Source: Sisyra terminalis (Eukaryota > Arthropoda > Insecta > Neuroptera > Sisyridae). From it: a stretch of DNA of 64,000 nucleotides. Of this stretch, positions 38,494-54,291 are shown piece after piece (the first letter of the stretch is position 1; each line of letters starts with the position of its first letter). The notes below the pieces were generated by a model. The model saw nothing but the letters and a program-made list of their open reading frames with translations, was not told the DNA's origin and ran no database searches. The translations under genes and the position numbers were made by a program. Location: assembly GCA_958496175.1 (NCBI GenBank), contig OY292275.1, positions 2,480,001 through 2,544,000 of the forward strand, written 5' to 3'.

Positions 38494-38601
38494 GAAATTG
38501 GACTTACACATCTTCGTATCGTAGACGGCGTCAACACCTTGCTACAAATGGCAGGGCTACTCGCACGGCTATGTGAAAAAGGAATGGACTTTCAAAAATA
38601 A
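38494..38601 (+). CDS. Duplicate of RFC2 exon 6 (terminal)
   Basis: A 108-nt copy of the last RFC2 exon, with intact CTCCAG acceptor, open frame and TAA stop. It differs from the original at five positions, all synonymous, so the encoded 35 residues are identical. The stop lies 84 bp from the convergent PDZ-gene stop, as the original must have been before the duplication. Confidence 0.65.
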   Translation, partial: EIGLTHLRIVDGVNTLLQMAGLLARLCEKGMDFQK

Positions 38602-38684
38602 ATTATTTTTTTGTAATACTTATTTTTATAATTAAAAAATAAAATATTTTTTTCATAAATCTTATCGCTAAATCCTAGAGAAAC

Positions 38685-40104
38685 CTAACACCATTTTCCT
38701 CCGTCCGACAAATGTCCATTATTTCGGCTAGAACTTCTCGAATAGGCCAAATGGTGTAACGCCGACGGCCATCGAATTGCAGAGTGTCCGTTTTCGGCGC
38801 GCGACGACGACCTGGACGACGACGATTCGGGTATTTTGCCGTTTTTGACGGGAGGATTTGGTGGTTGTTCCGATGGTCGTTCGATTTTTAATAACATTAT
38901 GGGAGTGGGAGCTTGGGGCGCTTCGCCCTTGTGATTTCTTTTCATTGGTTTACGTTCCTCTTTGTCCGAAACGGCGATTTGGTTCGGGGGTGGTGGTGTT
39001 TCGACCGATTGTAAACTTTGCGCCCGATGCAAAGATAAGCGTAGTGGTTTTTTCGGCGGTTTGGGTCTGCTGTGTCGGATGTCGCCGTTGGAATTTTGAT
39101 AGTTTGGGGTTTTGTCGTTGGAAATCGGCTCGGACGTGTAGTCGATGTGTTTGGTGTGGATTTTTATTGGTTTTATATGGCATGGTTCACTGTCGAAGTC
39201 AAGCGATTTAACACTGCGAGCATCACGAATTCGAGACGTCGCGTCCGAGTCACAGTCCAGGTCTTCGACACTCCGGGAATCGTTAACTTTGTGGGACATA
39301 AGTCGTCGATGTAAGTGGGACTCAACACCGGATAATGATTTGCGGCTGGAATGTTTATCGTCGCCGTGCTTTCGGTGGTGATGATGATGATGGTTGTGGT
39401 GACGTCTTATTTGTTCAATTGCCGAGGAACTTTCGGAATTGTAATCCAAATGACGGCCCGAATGCGAAGAATGTCGACTATGTCGTAATTTATAATTGTG
39501 ATTTGATTCTTCGGGAGCCGGTATATGAGTGCTGGACACATTACACTGCACCGACCGAGGCCGTAACGTTCTCAACATATCTCTACTATCCACTTCCATT
39601 CCCGGCAAATTGGCCACGAGAGCAGTCACCTGTGGTCCTTTCTGGAAAATTTGCAAGTCTGAATTGCGGGAATTCGGCGACGATGGTGGCGATGTGATGC
39701 TGATATTCGTAACGTTTTGACTGTTCTTCACCGTCGACGTTATCACCGGACTTTGACTCATTACACGCCGGTCCGGCACCACTTCCGCATGTTTTCGTTG
39801 CAACAATTCCGCCACTTGTTCTTCCAAATACGAAATTCGATGGGTCAGCCGTAAATTGTCGCCTTTGAGACCATCTTTAACGCGTTGAGCTTCCTCGGCA
39901 CGTTCCCGCACCAGGCCCAATTCGGCGCGTAGATTTGCCACCTCGTTGGAGGTGGCCGAATGTTGCGATATCACCGAACAGGCAGGTGTCGGAGGATGCG
40001 AACGCAAGACGACAATTTGTGCCGGATCCGGGGCCACTGATAATAAACGCAACATATCTTCTTTGGTTTTGTTCAAAACCAGTTTTCCATTGACTTCCAC
40101 CACC
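38685..40104 (-). CDS. PDZ gene terminal exon
   Basis: It begins after TTTCAG (acceptor at 40106-40105) with a G that completes an Arg codon, finishes the PDZ domain (VVEVNGKLVLNKTKEDML...AQIVVLR), then encodes a coiled coil and a long low-complexity tail rich in Ser, His, Arg and Pro ending GGKWC. Its 472 codons are uninterrupted, and base composition is clearly more GC-rich than the flanks. Confidence 0.93.
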
Positions 40105-43100
40105 CTGAAATCAAAAAAAAAAAAAACAATAAATTATTGGTTTGCTTCGCAAACAATCTTCAGGGTACTCTTTCCAAAAATATACAATCTAATGTCTAGT
40201 TAATTCTCCAGGATAGGCAAAAGGTAGGTTTTAGCACGTTTTTCTGAAACATGGCCTCGAGATTTACGAAAACTTCTGGAGAAAAATCACATTTACATTG
40301 TCAAAATCGAAAACATCAATAGCCAGATTTTCATTTCTATCTTTAGTAAAAGAAAATTGGAAATTTTATCGATTTTTTTGGTCATCCCCGAGTTTAACCA
40401 CGTGTTTTCCCAGTTCCAAAAATGATAAATATCAACTACAATGTTCTAATAAAAAAAAAACTGAAACATGATAGGTTTAGAAGAAAATCTTCCTGTAAAA
40501 TAATGGATTACTATTCCTCCAGGTCACTTTAAAGACCAACGCCAAATACTAATAAGTTTTCCGCTTTCCATGTTTTTCTTATAATCTAAAGCCAGCTTTA
40601 GTGATTTCAATGAATATAAGTCTTTGGTTTTAAGTATAAATTCTTTTTCCAAGGATATATTGGATGAACAGAAAAAAACCGTAGCAAATGTTCAAGAAAA
40701 TATTCTTTTCGAAAATATACAATCTAATGTTCTAGTTAGTTCTCCAGGGTAGGCAAAACGTAGGTTTTTGCCAAGGTTTATAAATTACACAGGTTGCTTC
40801 ATTAGAAAAAATATTACGTCATACGAAGAATTTTGAAATTGAATCTGGCTGAAGATTTGTACGAATTTCTTCTGGATACGTCACGTACCCAACATGAGGC
40901 CACCGGTGTATTTTATAAACCTTAGGTTTTTGGATGGTTTCTGAAACATGGCTTCGTGATTTAGGAAAACTTCTGGAGGAAAATTAAATTACGTTCAATT
41001 GGCTGTAATATTATCAAAATCGAAAATACCATTTATAGTTTCAATAGCCAGATTTTAATTTATACCTTTAATAAAAGTAATTAGAAATTTCATCGATTTT
41101 ATTTGGTCACCCCCGTGTTTAATCACGTGTTATCCAGTTCAAAGAATGATAAATATCAACTACATTGCTCTAATAAGAAAATGAACTCAAGTATGATAGC
41201 CTTATAAAAAAATCTTCCGGTCAAATAATTAACTACTATTCCTTAGACTAATTAAAAAAAAAATATGATTTTTTTCTTAATTATATTGAAAATATTGTTG
41301 GGAATGACAAAGAAAAAATCTTGTGAAACTTTAAGCTCTTAATATTAATATTTAGAGGTGCCGTATTGCAAATTTCGATTTTTCATTTAAATAACATGGG
41401 AACAATATTGTCTTGCACTTTGGAATTTTATAGCTCACGTTGGTGACAATATTTCGGAATGACCAGGATACATTCTTGTAGAAAATTGAACGATCTACAA
41501 AAAAGATCTGTTACAAGTTTTTGATATATTTATTCCTTCAAAAGTTATTCGAGGTCAAAGTTGAACTAAATAGAAATTTTAATATTTTTTTAATTTTTTG
41601 ACGCAACCACCAATTTTATGAGAAAATTTTATAGGACATTTTTTGTAGAGCACTTTTTTTTCTAGAACTTATCTCTTTAAAAGTTTTTGCTATTTTTCAC
41701 AGGTCCTAAGTTATTTAATTAAAATAAAAAATTAAAAAAATTATGTTAAAAATATAATAATTCAGGGAATTTTCAGTTTAATTCAAATAACTTAGGATCT
41801 GTGAAAAATATAAAAAATATTTATAGAGATAAGTTATAGAAAAAAAAGTGTTCTACAAAAAATGTTCTATAAAATTTTCTCATAAAATTGATGGTTGCGT
41901 CAAAAAATTGAAAAAAAACATTAAAATTTCTCTTTAGTTCAACTTTGAGCTCGAAAAACTTTTGAAGGAATAAATATATGAAAAACTTGTTTGAGACCTT
42001 TTTTGTAGATCGTTCAATTTTCTACAAGAATATATCTTGGTCATTCCGAGATATTGTCACCAACGAGAGCTATAAAATTCCAAAGTGCAAGAGAATATTG
42101 TTCCCATGTTATTTAAATGGAATATTGAAATTTGCGATGCGGCACCTCTTAATATTAAGAGCTTAAACTTTCACAGGATTATTTTTTATCTTTTCCAACA
42201 ATATTTTCGATATAATTAAGAAAAAAAAAATCATCATTTTTTTTGAATCAGTCTAATGCACATATAATGCATTCAATTTTTGAATGAACTTGACAATTTT
42301 TAAGCATACATTGAAAAGGTCGTTGAGTTTATATTTATTACATTTCATGGGATCGGCATTACCGAAAATGAATTTTTCTCAGAATTAAACGCTCTACAAA
42401 AGTGCCCATTGCGACAAAGTCGTAACTCACACCGGTGAGGTAGTACGGGCCACTGAACCTGATTTTTCCATATAATTCAAGGCTTAATATTTCGTTTAAT
42501 ATTGATCTTAGCGATTTGGTCTACAGCCCCCTTTTTGTAGAAAAACCAATTTCTCTACAAGTTTTTCGTTTATAATTTTTCCGTAGCTCTTGTTATTTAC
42601 GAGATAAATGCCAAAAAAAACGCGAATTTTATGAAAAAATCAGGTTCAGTGGCCCGTACTACCTCACCGGTGTGAGTTACGACTTTGTCGCAATGGGCAC
42701 TTTTGTAGAGCGTTTAATTCTGAGAAAAAACCATCTTCGGTAAAAGCGATCCCATGAAATGCCGCTGAGATATAGAAATTTAAAAATAAAAAATCAGAGT
42801 TTCCGTGTATTTTCAATGGGAAATCTTTACACGTCTTGGTCGAGGACTTAAAATTAATATTAAGGGCTCAAATTTTCAGGGAATTTTTTTTTTGGTATTT
42901 CCAACAAAATTTCACGATGGGACCAAAAAAAAAATCACCCTAATGCAGATATATAATAAGAAAGGGTTTTTGAAAATTCCTCCCCTAAAAGAGTGAAAAA
43001 CGGTATCAAAGTTTGTACGGGATAACGTTTAATAAACAATGGAAATTTTAAATTTAATAATCAAAGTCCGTTTTACTACCAACTGCTACCAACCCTACCA

Positions 43101-46100
43101 ACGTTTTGAATGCGTAAGTAGGGATAACAGAGCGCATGTGCATAGCCCATTCTGCACGGACGCACGGCAAGATAGACCAAGGTTTGTAAATTACACAGGT
43201 TGCTCCATTAGAAAAAAAAAATGACGTCATACGAAGAATTTTGAAATTGATCAGTCTGAAGATATGTACGAATTTCTTCTGGATACGTCATGTATCCATC
43301 ACGTAGCCACCATGAGGCCACCTGTGTATTTTATAAACCTTGAAGATTGCCAATTTATATATATATGACTTTTGGACCATTTTGTAGAACAAATAAACCG
43401 TTTTGGGCTATGTTCAATCAATGCCAATCAGTTGTACTAAAGATTTTTTGTGTTATACGTATGATTTTTGTCAGTAAATCAGTCAAGCTTGTAGTGGAGC
43501 TTTTAAAGTTTTAATCGTACCTTCCTTGAACTATTTCTTCTAAATGTCAATTTTTAGTGCAATTTTTTTAATCTTCAATTGAGAATCAGAGGCAAATTAT
43601 TTGATAGAATTGTTTAGGTACTTTCTCGAAGAAGTTTTCCAAGTCCAATCCTGCATTTGACCACAATTTACTACATTTTCCACTAATTAGAAGCAATTAA
43701 AATAATAAACTTTTAGCTACGAGAACAATGTGAAAATGTGTATTGTCTTACTGTAATTTCCACCGCGAACCATCTGATTTATTGGTGTTATATGTAGGTG
43801 AAATTAAGTACAATTGTTTGCGGAAGAACAATGAGGATTCATTAATTGCGTAGAGAGAGTGATTATTATATTTTATCTGTGATCTGAATCGTGTGCGCTT
43901 GCCGCTCTTTGAGAGATAACCGATAGATTACATTTCTTGATTACTTTTTTTTCTTCTCTTACGTTTTTTACAGTGTTAGATAGTTCTTAAGTGCTTGTAA
44001 TGTTTTCTTTTTAAGTATTATTTGCGTCAATAAAATGAAGATCAATGCAATTAAAACGGTTGGAAATAACTGGCGTTAAATACTTGTGGCCAATTTAAAA
44101 TTCGATCTAATTCTGAATTGTTTTGGCAGAGAAACAAGCGGTGATTTAAGAGTTCAAGAATTGAATAAATTATTTCAATTATAATGTATCTCTAATGAAT
44201 ACTTGAAGGAAATCGAAGGTACACCATATAAGGGAATACGTGTACAACGAACAAACATAAATATTGAAAGAAAAATAATCGGTTTTCAATAATTATATGC
44301 CAGGAAAGTCTTGAACAATAGTTCTTCTTAGGAAGCATGGTTTTTTTTTCATGTTAATTTAATTGTGCAAACCAGTGGGTGTACACCAAGAATGTGTAAT
44401 GAATTTGCAAAAATTTGGATTAAAACAACAACGTTTAGATGTGGATGGCCTGTTTGCAGAGGCTTGAGAATTTTTTAATGATAATTTTTGTATTTTGTTA
44501 CTCCCATTTGTAATTAATCTGTTGAAAGTAATTGCTGGGTCGTAATTACTTTCGTAGAATTGCTCCAATCATTCATTATATTGTTGTTTTTTTTTTTTTG
44601 TTTTTAGTTTGCGATTTTGGGCGATTGTTGAAAAGCAAGAACATTAAAGAATGTAGAAAATATTTCATATAAGTTTACGTTTGAAAACAAAGCGGAATTT
44701 TACGTTTACACTATTAGTGTGACCATGAACCGGAATGAGTGGGTTGTCGGCGACAGGAAGTCAACTACAATGGGAACAGAAAATATTTAAAACAAGTGAG
44801 ACTTTGATCGTTAAAATTGAATTGCTTACAAGAATTTCTTCAGATTTTTATTTTGGTAACACATTGTTTACTGTACTAATTTCATTATCTACTGAAATGG
44901 TAGACTGAGATTTTGTAGTAAAAATTAATTTTAATATTATCATTTTTTTGGAAATTGAGTTCCAAACGACAGACTTTATATTTATGCAATAAACGTAAAA
45001 CCACGTAGCATAGATCCGGATTGAGTGAATAAATATGATGTAAACGTATATTTGCCATCTGGTGCAAAGGTAACATCCTTTGCTGGTTGTTTCTTTAATT
45101 AATTCAAAAAAGAGTTAAATGAAAAATGTAACTTTATTATATTATTTTTTTAAAATATTTGCCATGTGGCCTCGGTTTTTTTCTGTTCTTCCAAATTTGA
45201 CAAATTAGTGGTTGTATACAATATACATGATATATTGCAGTCCAATTTATGTAGTATAATCTGATATAATAATATATAAAAATCATACCACAAACATAAA
45301 TTTGAACAGAAGTTCAAACAAAAAAATATTCGTGACGTATTGCCCAGATACGTATAACGATTGCCAAGCAATCTTCATCAGTGGTCATCAAATAGTTTGA
45401 ATCACTCCGTAACTGCTTTGTGATGATTCACGATTATTGTATACACAGTATAACTGTTCAAAGTCAGCGAAAAAATCTTATTTTAAATTAGTGATTGATT
45501 AGTCAAATATCAAACTCCAAATTTTAGATGCATAATACTATCATACAGTACTATAATGGGGTGATATATTTCAGATTTTTATCTGGGCCTCCACCAGAGA
45601 TATTGAGCTCAGAAAATTCCAAATTTTGAAAATTTCCAATTTTTGTTATTTTTTATTTTAAAAAGGCTTATAGTTTCAGATTTCAAATTTTGTTTTTGAA
45701 TACAACTAGTACCTAATTGTTTGTAAAAAAAGTTTCAACGTGTAGACTCTTTCCCTTCCTTCACAATCTTTCCGTGAAAATTGGAGTTTTTACAAATGAG
45801 AACTAAAAATTTAGGCTGAAATTTCACCCCTTAGAATTACATTTAGGTGAAAATGTCTTGTTACAACCTTATAGCTTATATTTTCATGAACCCACTGCTT
45901 TTAGTTTCATTTTGATAGGACAAATAGGGTCTGAGATAATCAAGTTTCCGCAAACCCTTAAAAGTGCGAAAATGTCTGCGCCTAGTAAAACTAATATTTT
46001 ACAATTACGAAACTCGCCTGTCCAAAGTATTATTTTTTCATCCCTAGGGAATATCTTCCCTTATTATTTTTTTGGAATGACAAGTAGCCTATAGTCTGTG

Positions 46101-49100
46101 GGAAATTGTGTTGTATCTTAATACTAAATTTCATTAAATTCGGTTGTTCCGTTCTTTAGTTAAATCGGGACACACAGACAGACAAAAATTTTAAAAATGT
46201 TAAATTTGGAATAAAGGCCTCTTGAAACAAATTTTCACCCCTAAAATTGGGTTCAGAATCGAAATGTACAAACAGACGTAAGAATTTTATGTATTAGTAT
46301 AGATTAATCGTTCTACTGTCCAATTTTCCAAAAATTTTCCTAAAAAATTTTTTGCCTAAGGATTATTTTCAAAGATTTTATGCACGTAATATCGATTATA
46401 AATTAAATACTCAATTGATCATCCAAGAAAAATTCAACTTTATAATCGATAAATCGATTTTAAGAACCGAAATAAATTCCACAATCTTCTTTCACAATTT
46501 TCGATCACCTCTAGGATTTCTATGATTCTTAAGTCAATTTCAAGGGATTAAGATAGGAGTGCATTTTTCATTTTTCCAGTTTCAAAATCCGGTTCTGTGA
46601 AAACAAGAAAAAAATCATTTTACTATCGATAAAATAAAATTAGATTGGTTCAAATCTAATCAAACTCCAAAAGTAATTTTGTAAAACGATAAAAAACTTC
46701 ATTAATTTCGACTATTATCTCTGACCTTGATTATCGGACCAATTGCCGTTTTTTCGACCCAAATAGTTTCTTCTTTTTTCAAACAAATTATCAAGTTTAT
46801 TTCCGTTAGAAATTAAAGTACCAATAAACCATAATATTTTACTACTAATTACTTCCTTCATTTATATGTTTCAACTCTGTGGCCACAAAGATTGTAAATT
46901 TTCCATCTTAAACATTATGTGCTTCTTATAGACTAAAAAAAAAACGCTAATAAGAAAAAGACACATTTATAGAGACATAAAACGATATTCTATGCAATAA
47001 TTCATGGACAATTTACATACCTGTCACCTTTGCAAATTCCTGTCTCCTCCAAAGCCCATTCCACCCATAAACCTGATAGTTGTTCCCGTTGCCCGGCACC
47101 AAATCGTGGACTTTTCGCATCATACGGTACTTCAATCGCATGTATCGTCAACTGATTGGATGACCCTCGTGCACAACTACAACAAAAATCAAATAAAATT
47201 AACCAAATTTTTACCACCAAATTCCTTTCAAATCAATGCCTTTTATAATTATCTCTCTAAATGTGGTGTATTTTCATGAATTATTCATCAATTATATCTG
47301 CTAGAGATAAAAATTTACGATTGTAAAAATCTTGAGAATACAATTTTTAACTATCCACCAAAAGATTTATGGCTCGTCTTGCTCAATTTAGATAACTATT
47401 ATTTTTAGTAGAAGCGTATATGGCGTTAACGTATAATTCATAAGGTCTTGAATGTTTTTTTTTTTTTTATTGAAATATTGCTAAATTTTGAATACTTTCA
47501 CTGTTGATTAGCTTGAAAAGATTGTGGTTTCAGGCCAAAAATTATATATATTCAAGTGTGATAGTTGAAAAATTTGCAGATTCTAATACTGAAAATCAAA
47601 AAATCCAATAGAAACCTATAAGAATTAGAATTCATTACTTCAAACTATTTGGTACAAAAAATAAAGCGACTATAACAGATTACTTAAATAAGAAAACAAT
47701 TCAGGTTGTTTAAGATCGTTTTTTTTTATTTAATATGTTTAATATTCAATTGGCTACGTTTCGTTACGTATTGCAACTTCATCAAACTTCTTGATTCACA
47801 AAAATTATAATATTTTCAATTTAAATTCAATAAATAATTAAAAATATTAAATAAAAAAACCGATCTTAAACAACCTGAATTGTCTTTTTATTTAATAAAA
47901 GCTAAGATCAGAATTTTATCATCTATTATGGAAAACAGTTTACTTAAAAGTATAAAGAATTTTAAGCACATTAACACCAAATTTCCCAATTCTTTTTTCA
48001 ACCTAAAAGAACTCTAATATGAAAATCCACAACCATTTAGTGGAAAGTGTATAATAGCCGTAAAACTTCATACTTAAAACAGAGAAGGCAAATTCATTAC
48101 AGCCACTATATATATTCTCTTATGTTAAATCTCAGGATCTGTTAACTTTATTGTATTCAATAGATATATATATATGACTCGTTTATTTTGAAAGTGGTGT
48201 AAATCCATTTCAAGGATGGTCTATATCAGCGGTCGGGGAACCGGGGTAAATTACCCCAAATGGGATAAAAATATTTTTTTTTTTTGAACAACAGGGAAAT
48301 TTTTCTAACAAGGTTTTTCCACTCTAATGAACATGAAGACTAATCAAATTGCTCTTACATCAAAAAGTTTCAATTTTGATCATTTTTCCAAATATGTAAA
48401 TTAGACTGATTCAAAAAAAAATGATTAATTTTTTTCTATTAATTATATAGAAAATATTGTTGGAAATGACAAAAAAAAAATCCTGTGAAAGTTTAAGCTC
48501 TTAATATTAACAGGTGCCGCATCGCAAATTTCAATTTTCCGTTTAAATAACATGGGAACAATATTCTCTTGCACTTTCGAATTTTAAAGCTTACGTTGGT
48601 GACAATATTTCGGAATGACCAAGGTATATTCTTGTAGAAAATTGAACGATCTACAAAAAAGGTTTGTTACAAGTTTTTGATATGATATATTTATTCCTTC
48701 AAAAGTTATTCGAGGTCAAAGTTGAACTAAAGAGAAATTTTAATATTTTTTCAATTCTTGACGCAACCATCAATTTTATGAGAAAATTTTAAAGAACATT
48801 TTTTGTAGAGCACTTTTTTTTCTATAACTTATCTCTATAAAAGTTTTTGATATTTTTCACAGGTCCTAAGGTATTTGCATTAAACTGAACATTCCCTGAA
48901 TTGTTATATTTTTAACATAAGAATTATTTTTTTTATTTTAATTAAATAACCTAGGATCTGTGAAAAATATAAAAAACTTTTATAGAGATAATTTATAGGA
49001 AAAAAGTGCTCTACAAAAAATGTGTTATAAAATTTTCTCATAAAATCGATGGTTGCGATATAAAATTGAAAAAATATTAAAATTTCTCTTTAGTTCAACT

Positions 49101-52100
49101 TTGACCTCGAATAACTTTTGAAGGATTAAATATATCAAAAACTTTTAAAAAGACCTTTTTTGTAGATCGTTCAATTTTCTACAAGAATATACCTTGGTCA
49201 TTCCGAAATATTGTCACCAATGTGAGCCATAAAATTCCAAAGTGCAAGAGAATATTGTTCCCATGATATTTAAATGGAAAATCGAAATTTGCGATGCGGC
49301 ACCTCTTAATATTAATATTAAGAGCTTAAACTTTCACAAGATTTTTTTTTGTCATTCCCAACGATATTTTCGATATAATTAAGAAAAAAAAACATTATTT
49401 TTTTTGAATCAGTCTAATGTAAATTAATTAAATCAATTATAGATTATAAATCTCAGGTCTCAGCTTTTATTAAATGAAGAAGACAACTCTGGTGATTTAA
49501 GGTCGTTTTTAATTTATATTTTTTCATTTGCAAACTAGCTACGTTTCGTTACGTATCGTAACTTCATCAGGCTTCTTGAATCACAGAAGCCTGATGAAGT
49601 TACGATACGTAACGAAACGTAGCTAATTTTCCAATGAAAAAACCATCATAAATAACCTGAATTGTCGTCTTCATCAAATAAATAATATTTATTGAAAATT
49701 TACATTGATTCCATTCTTTTCAGAATGGAAGGGGTGGAGGGAGGAGGTGGGGAGGGGTGAAATCGACTTACACAAAAATATTTTGGGGTAATGCTTACCC
49801 TGGTCTATAGGGTAATTCTTTTTCTTGTAACAAGAACAAAGTATGTTAATTATTTAACTAAGTTTTCAAAAATTACTGATTTTAGTTGTTAACAAAAACG
49901 CCAATTATTCCCCCCTCCTCCTTAGTATCTTATGTTCCTATGGTTAAAAATGATAACACTATAGGGATTATTCTTGAAATGAACTTAACTCACTTTCAAA
50001 ATAAATGGTTCATATGTTTACAAGGATCGAACTAATATGAAATCCAAAAGTTTCATATTTTTTAAAAGAAACTAACAAGAAATATGCAATGTGAGCCTCA
50101 AAAAATTGCATTAATTTAATGCTACTGCTCCATTTATCAATTAGGCAGACAAAATATTATAAACCTTTATAATTAACTAAAAAAACTTAAAATAGTTTAT
50201 TAACATTTCTGATTAGTCCGAAACGGAACAGAAGGGACAAAAGCTCTTCTATCAATAATAGATGTGTTAATATAAAACCGGATTTTTTTTTCGGAAAATT
50301 GAAAATTTCTAAATAAAAAGACTTATTTTACTTAAGTCCATCTATTAACTTTACATTTATTTTTGAAATTCGCGGTTTTTAGTAAAGTGTGTTCAATAAA
50401 CACGAAATAAAACAAATCAAATACACTTTTCTCAACAATTAACAAGTAGGCTTGGAAATAAAACGGAAGCCATGAAATTCGAGAAAATTGTTAATTAATT
50501 GTCAAAAATAAGTAAGGAAAATATTAAATATTTAATTATTATTCAATAAAATAATCTAAATTAGTTTCAGGTGTGATATACGTTAATAAATGTTCGTAAA
50601 AAATGATAATATTTGGCAGGAAAAAAGCATTGAAATGGCAATTGGCGATACCACGTGGTGAAATTTTTAATTTTCAGTTTTCTACTCTTATCATCTTCAA
50701 TTTATGAAATTTTCCGAAGCAAAGAAAATAATTGATTTGAAATGAATTAGGTAATTACAATACAATAATATTATTATCAATAAAACTACCAAATCAAAAT
50801 CTTTTCAAATTTTAGGTTAAAGTACAGAAACAAGATGTATTTCTCCCAACTGAAGAGTAAGTTGAATATTACGAAAAAATACCTTATAAAATAAATTATC
50901 TTCAATTCATTCCAGGAATTATATTCATCAATAAGTTAAAGAATGAAAATATTTAATTGGGAAAAAGCGTGAAGATGTCGACACTAGTTAGCATCTGTTG
51001 ATGAGCTTTTAGAGCTTTTATTGAATTACTTATGGTACGTGTTATCTCCTCATCTGATTTTCTTCATTAAAACAAAAACGGTTCGTAAAAAGAGGAAAAT
51101 TGATTAAATAACAATTTAATATATTAAATATTGAAAGTTAAGTTTAAGGTTTACCTACTAACTTTCATTGTGGTGGACACCCAAAGCAAAATCCTGAACA
51201 AAGAAGAATTGAATACGAAGAAAATAATTCATTATATGACTTGTTTATTTTGAAAGTGGCGTAAGTCTATATGGTGATTCTTCTTGTAACTAGAACAAAG
51301 TATGTTAAATATTTAACTTCTAAGTTTTCAGAAATTACGTTGTTAACAAAATCGCCAATTATTCCCTCCTCCTTAGTATCTTATGTTCCTATGGTTAAAA
51401 ATAATAACACTATAGGGATTGTTCTTGAAATGGACTTAACTCACTTTCAAAATAAACGGTTCATACGTTGACAAGGATCAAACTAATATGAAATCCAAAA
51501 GTTTCATATTTCTTAAAAGAAACTAACAAGAAATATGCAATGTGAGCCTCAAATAATTGCATTAATTTAATGTTACTACTCCATTTATTAATTAGGAAGA
51601 CAAAATATTATAAACTTTTATAATTAACTAAAAAAGCTTAATATAGTAAATTAACATATTGATGAGTCCGAAGGACAGAAAGAACCAATGTTCTCCTAGC
51701 AATAATTGGTGTATTAATATGAAACCAGATTTTTTTTTAGAAAATTGAAAATTTTAAAATGGAAATACTTATTTTACTTAATTCCCTCTAGTTAACTATA
51801 CATTTTTGCCATTTTTCTGAAAATTTGTGGATACCATGCTATTAAAATTGGTCATCTTTTAAGCAAAATCCGTACTCAAGTTATTTTTGTAGATCTTCGT
51901 AAAATTTGAAGTTCTACTCAACAAATGCGTGGCCCATCGATACAAATAAGTGATTTAGGACCTCTTATCCTTCAACTTGTCAATTTCAAGTCAAATCCTG
52001 GTCAACCATGTAGGACACCGAATTCTAATTATTTTTCAAATCTTTAATCTCAAAGCATCTTAGCTTTTCCCATCATAAATTTCCTGAAATCTCACATATT

Positions 52101-54258
52101 AGATTGCAAAGATTTATTGAAAATATTTAACAAGCAACCACCTTAATTAAGTTAATAGTATACTTTACGAAACCATAAATCATTTACGACATGTTTTTTT
52201 TTACGATTTTTAATTGTCGCATAAAAATTAAATGGGCGTTTTATAAATCAAACAAAACAACCTCGTAAATTCATATTACTAATCGACGCAACGATCAACT
52301 AAATAATTTACACACAAAAAAAAAAAACCTTTTTTTATATTCATTTTCTCAATATGTCGTATACAATGAACTTGAAGCGGTCAAGATTTATACCAGCAAA
52401 CTGTCACTAGAACCAGATTCCCAAGCCAACATCAATTACCACGAGATGGAAGATTCACTCTTTTTTCTTCTACAATTTTAATCTCATTGCCGTATAACGT
52501 AAAGATTTGCTTCCTGAAGTTGCCTGAAAAAAATGCGTTGACATTTCCGCAAATTTTCATACATTTACATATTATAATGTGATGTTTAAACATTCAGACG
52601 GATTGACAAATTGGAAGGATTTAGAAAAAGTATAAAGATCCCACGCTCCAGGTACACCACAGATAACACCTTTTGCAATAAATTAAGGCGAAGAAAGAAA
52701 GAAGAAACTGAATATCGTGTACCAATTTGATTTGATATGATACCTGAACAGAGTGGTTTGTGGTTTCACCGTCTGGACTTCGTCCTCGAGACACAGTTGC
52801 AACGCCCGCGCTTCCTCCAATAAACTAAGTGCATTTAACTCTTCACGCCCCAACTGATACTCCAGTTCCGCTTGCTGAATACGTACATCAATATTGCTGA
52901 AATACAAAGACAATTACATGTTATTTAAATGATAGATTTTTTAAAAAAAAGCCATGGAATTCCTGGTCAATGCATTTAAGGGCAATTGTTCCCCTATAGT
53001 TTACCTCTCTTATAAAAAACTTTTCAAAGCTTATTTTCAGTTTTCAAAGAAAGTATTGGGTTAATGGATAGTAATATTTGTCTTATGAGACTCAATATCT
53101 TCTTTAATACGACGCATTTCAACAGTTTTTGGCTGTCATCATCAGGTAATAATTATTTTGTCAATTGTAAACAAATTTCAATCAAAAATTTTATCACCCA
53201 AAAGGAAGGCTTGGCTATGGGTTCCCCTTTATCAGGACTCCTAGCTAACATTTACATGAATCACTTTGACAATAAATATATTATGAACAGTGCTTACAAA
53301 AATCTACATATATAAAAGAAAGTCGTGTTAGTTACACTATTTATAACTCAAGAACGGCTGAACCGATTTGACTGAAAATTAGTAGGGAGGTAGCTAAGAA
53401 CTAGGGGAAGGACATAGGATACTTTTTACCTCGTTCCCGTCGTTCCCGTGGGACGTGCCTTTTTGAAATGTAAATGTTTTTATACTTAATAAACACTTAA
53501 TAGAAATATACGGTAATAGCACATTCGCTAACGTATCTGATATTGTAATACTCACAATAAAAGAGACGTGGGTTCAAATCCTAAAGTAACTTTCTTTTTT
53601 TATTTTTTTTTTACAAAATTGTTGAAAATAAATCCTTAGGGTTGCTCAATAAGGAAATATTAACGAAAAAAGTAACAGTAGTAATTAAAAAAAGTATTAT
53701 ATTAGTAAAGCTTAAAGTAAATACGTTTTTAAAACCGTGCATACATAAAATCGTGTAATTATATATTTCCTCTGCCAGATGAAATTTTAATATTCGGTGT
53801 ATTCCTTATTGAAGTAGGCATGTGAAAAAATTTTTTTTGGAAAATTCCTACCCTAAAAGAGTGAATTGGGGTGATTAAGTTTCTTTGAGAAAATGTAGAG
53901 TTAATCAACAATCGAAATTTTGAATTAGTAAGTGCCATTAATAAATAAATAATTAATTAATAATAAGTTTCTGTTTTTGTTATATAATTTTAACTACAGC
54001 ATTTTAAATAACGACATTTCACTTAATTTGTATGAAAGTTTAGGTAGTAGGTACTTATACCAAATACCATAGAGGCGGTTTTTAATTTTTGTTTGTTTTT
54101 CAACAATCAAACTTTTTAAAATTTAATTTTTATGAACCAATGATTGTGACCTGGAGCAATTATATATTCTGCTAAAAAGCATTATGGAAGCAATTTTTTG
54201 TCATAGAACAATTGGTTTTCAAATTGTTCTAAATACCGAAGAAGAGTTAGCATAGAAG

Positions 54259-54291
<33 letters not shown>

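Larger units (their letters stand above)
48219..49810. mobile_element. hAT-like element with 8-bp TSD and paralogous empty site
   Basis: The element spans 48227-49802 (1576 bp). It starts CAGCGGTCGGGGAACC and ends GCTTACCCTG, with subterminal GGGGTAA/TTACCCC motifs inverted. Flanks are GTCTATAT and GTCTATAG. A duplicated copy of the flanking sequence at about 51235-51300 carries GTCTATAT once and no insertion, which confirms the boundaries. Most of the interior is nested material: a family B fold-back (48402-49416) and a family C hairpin (49440-49690). No transposase remains. Confidence 0.88.
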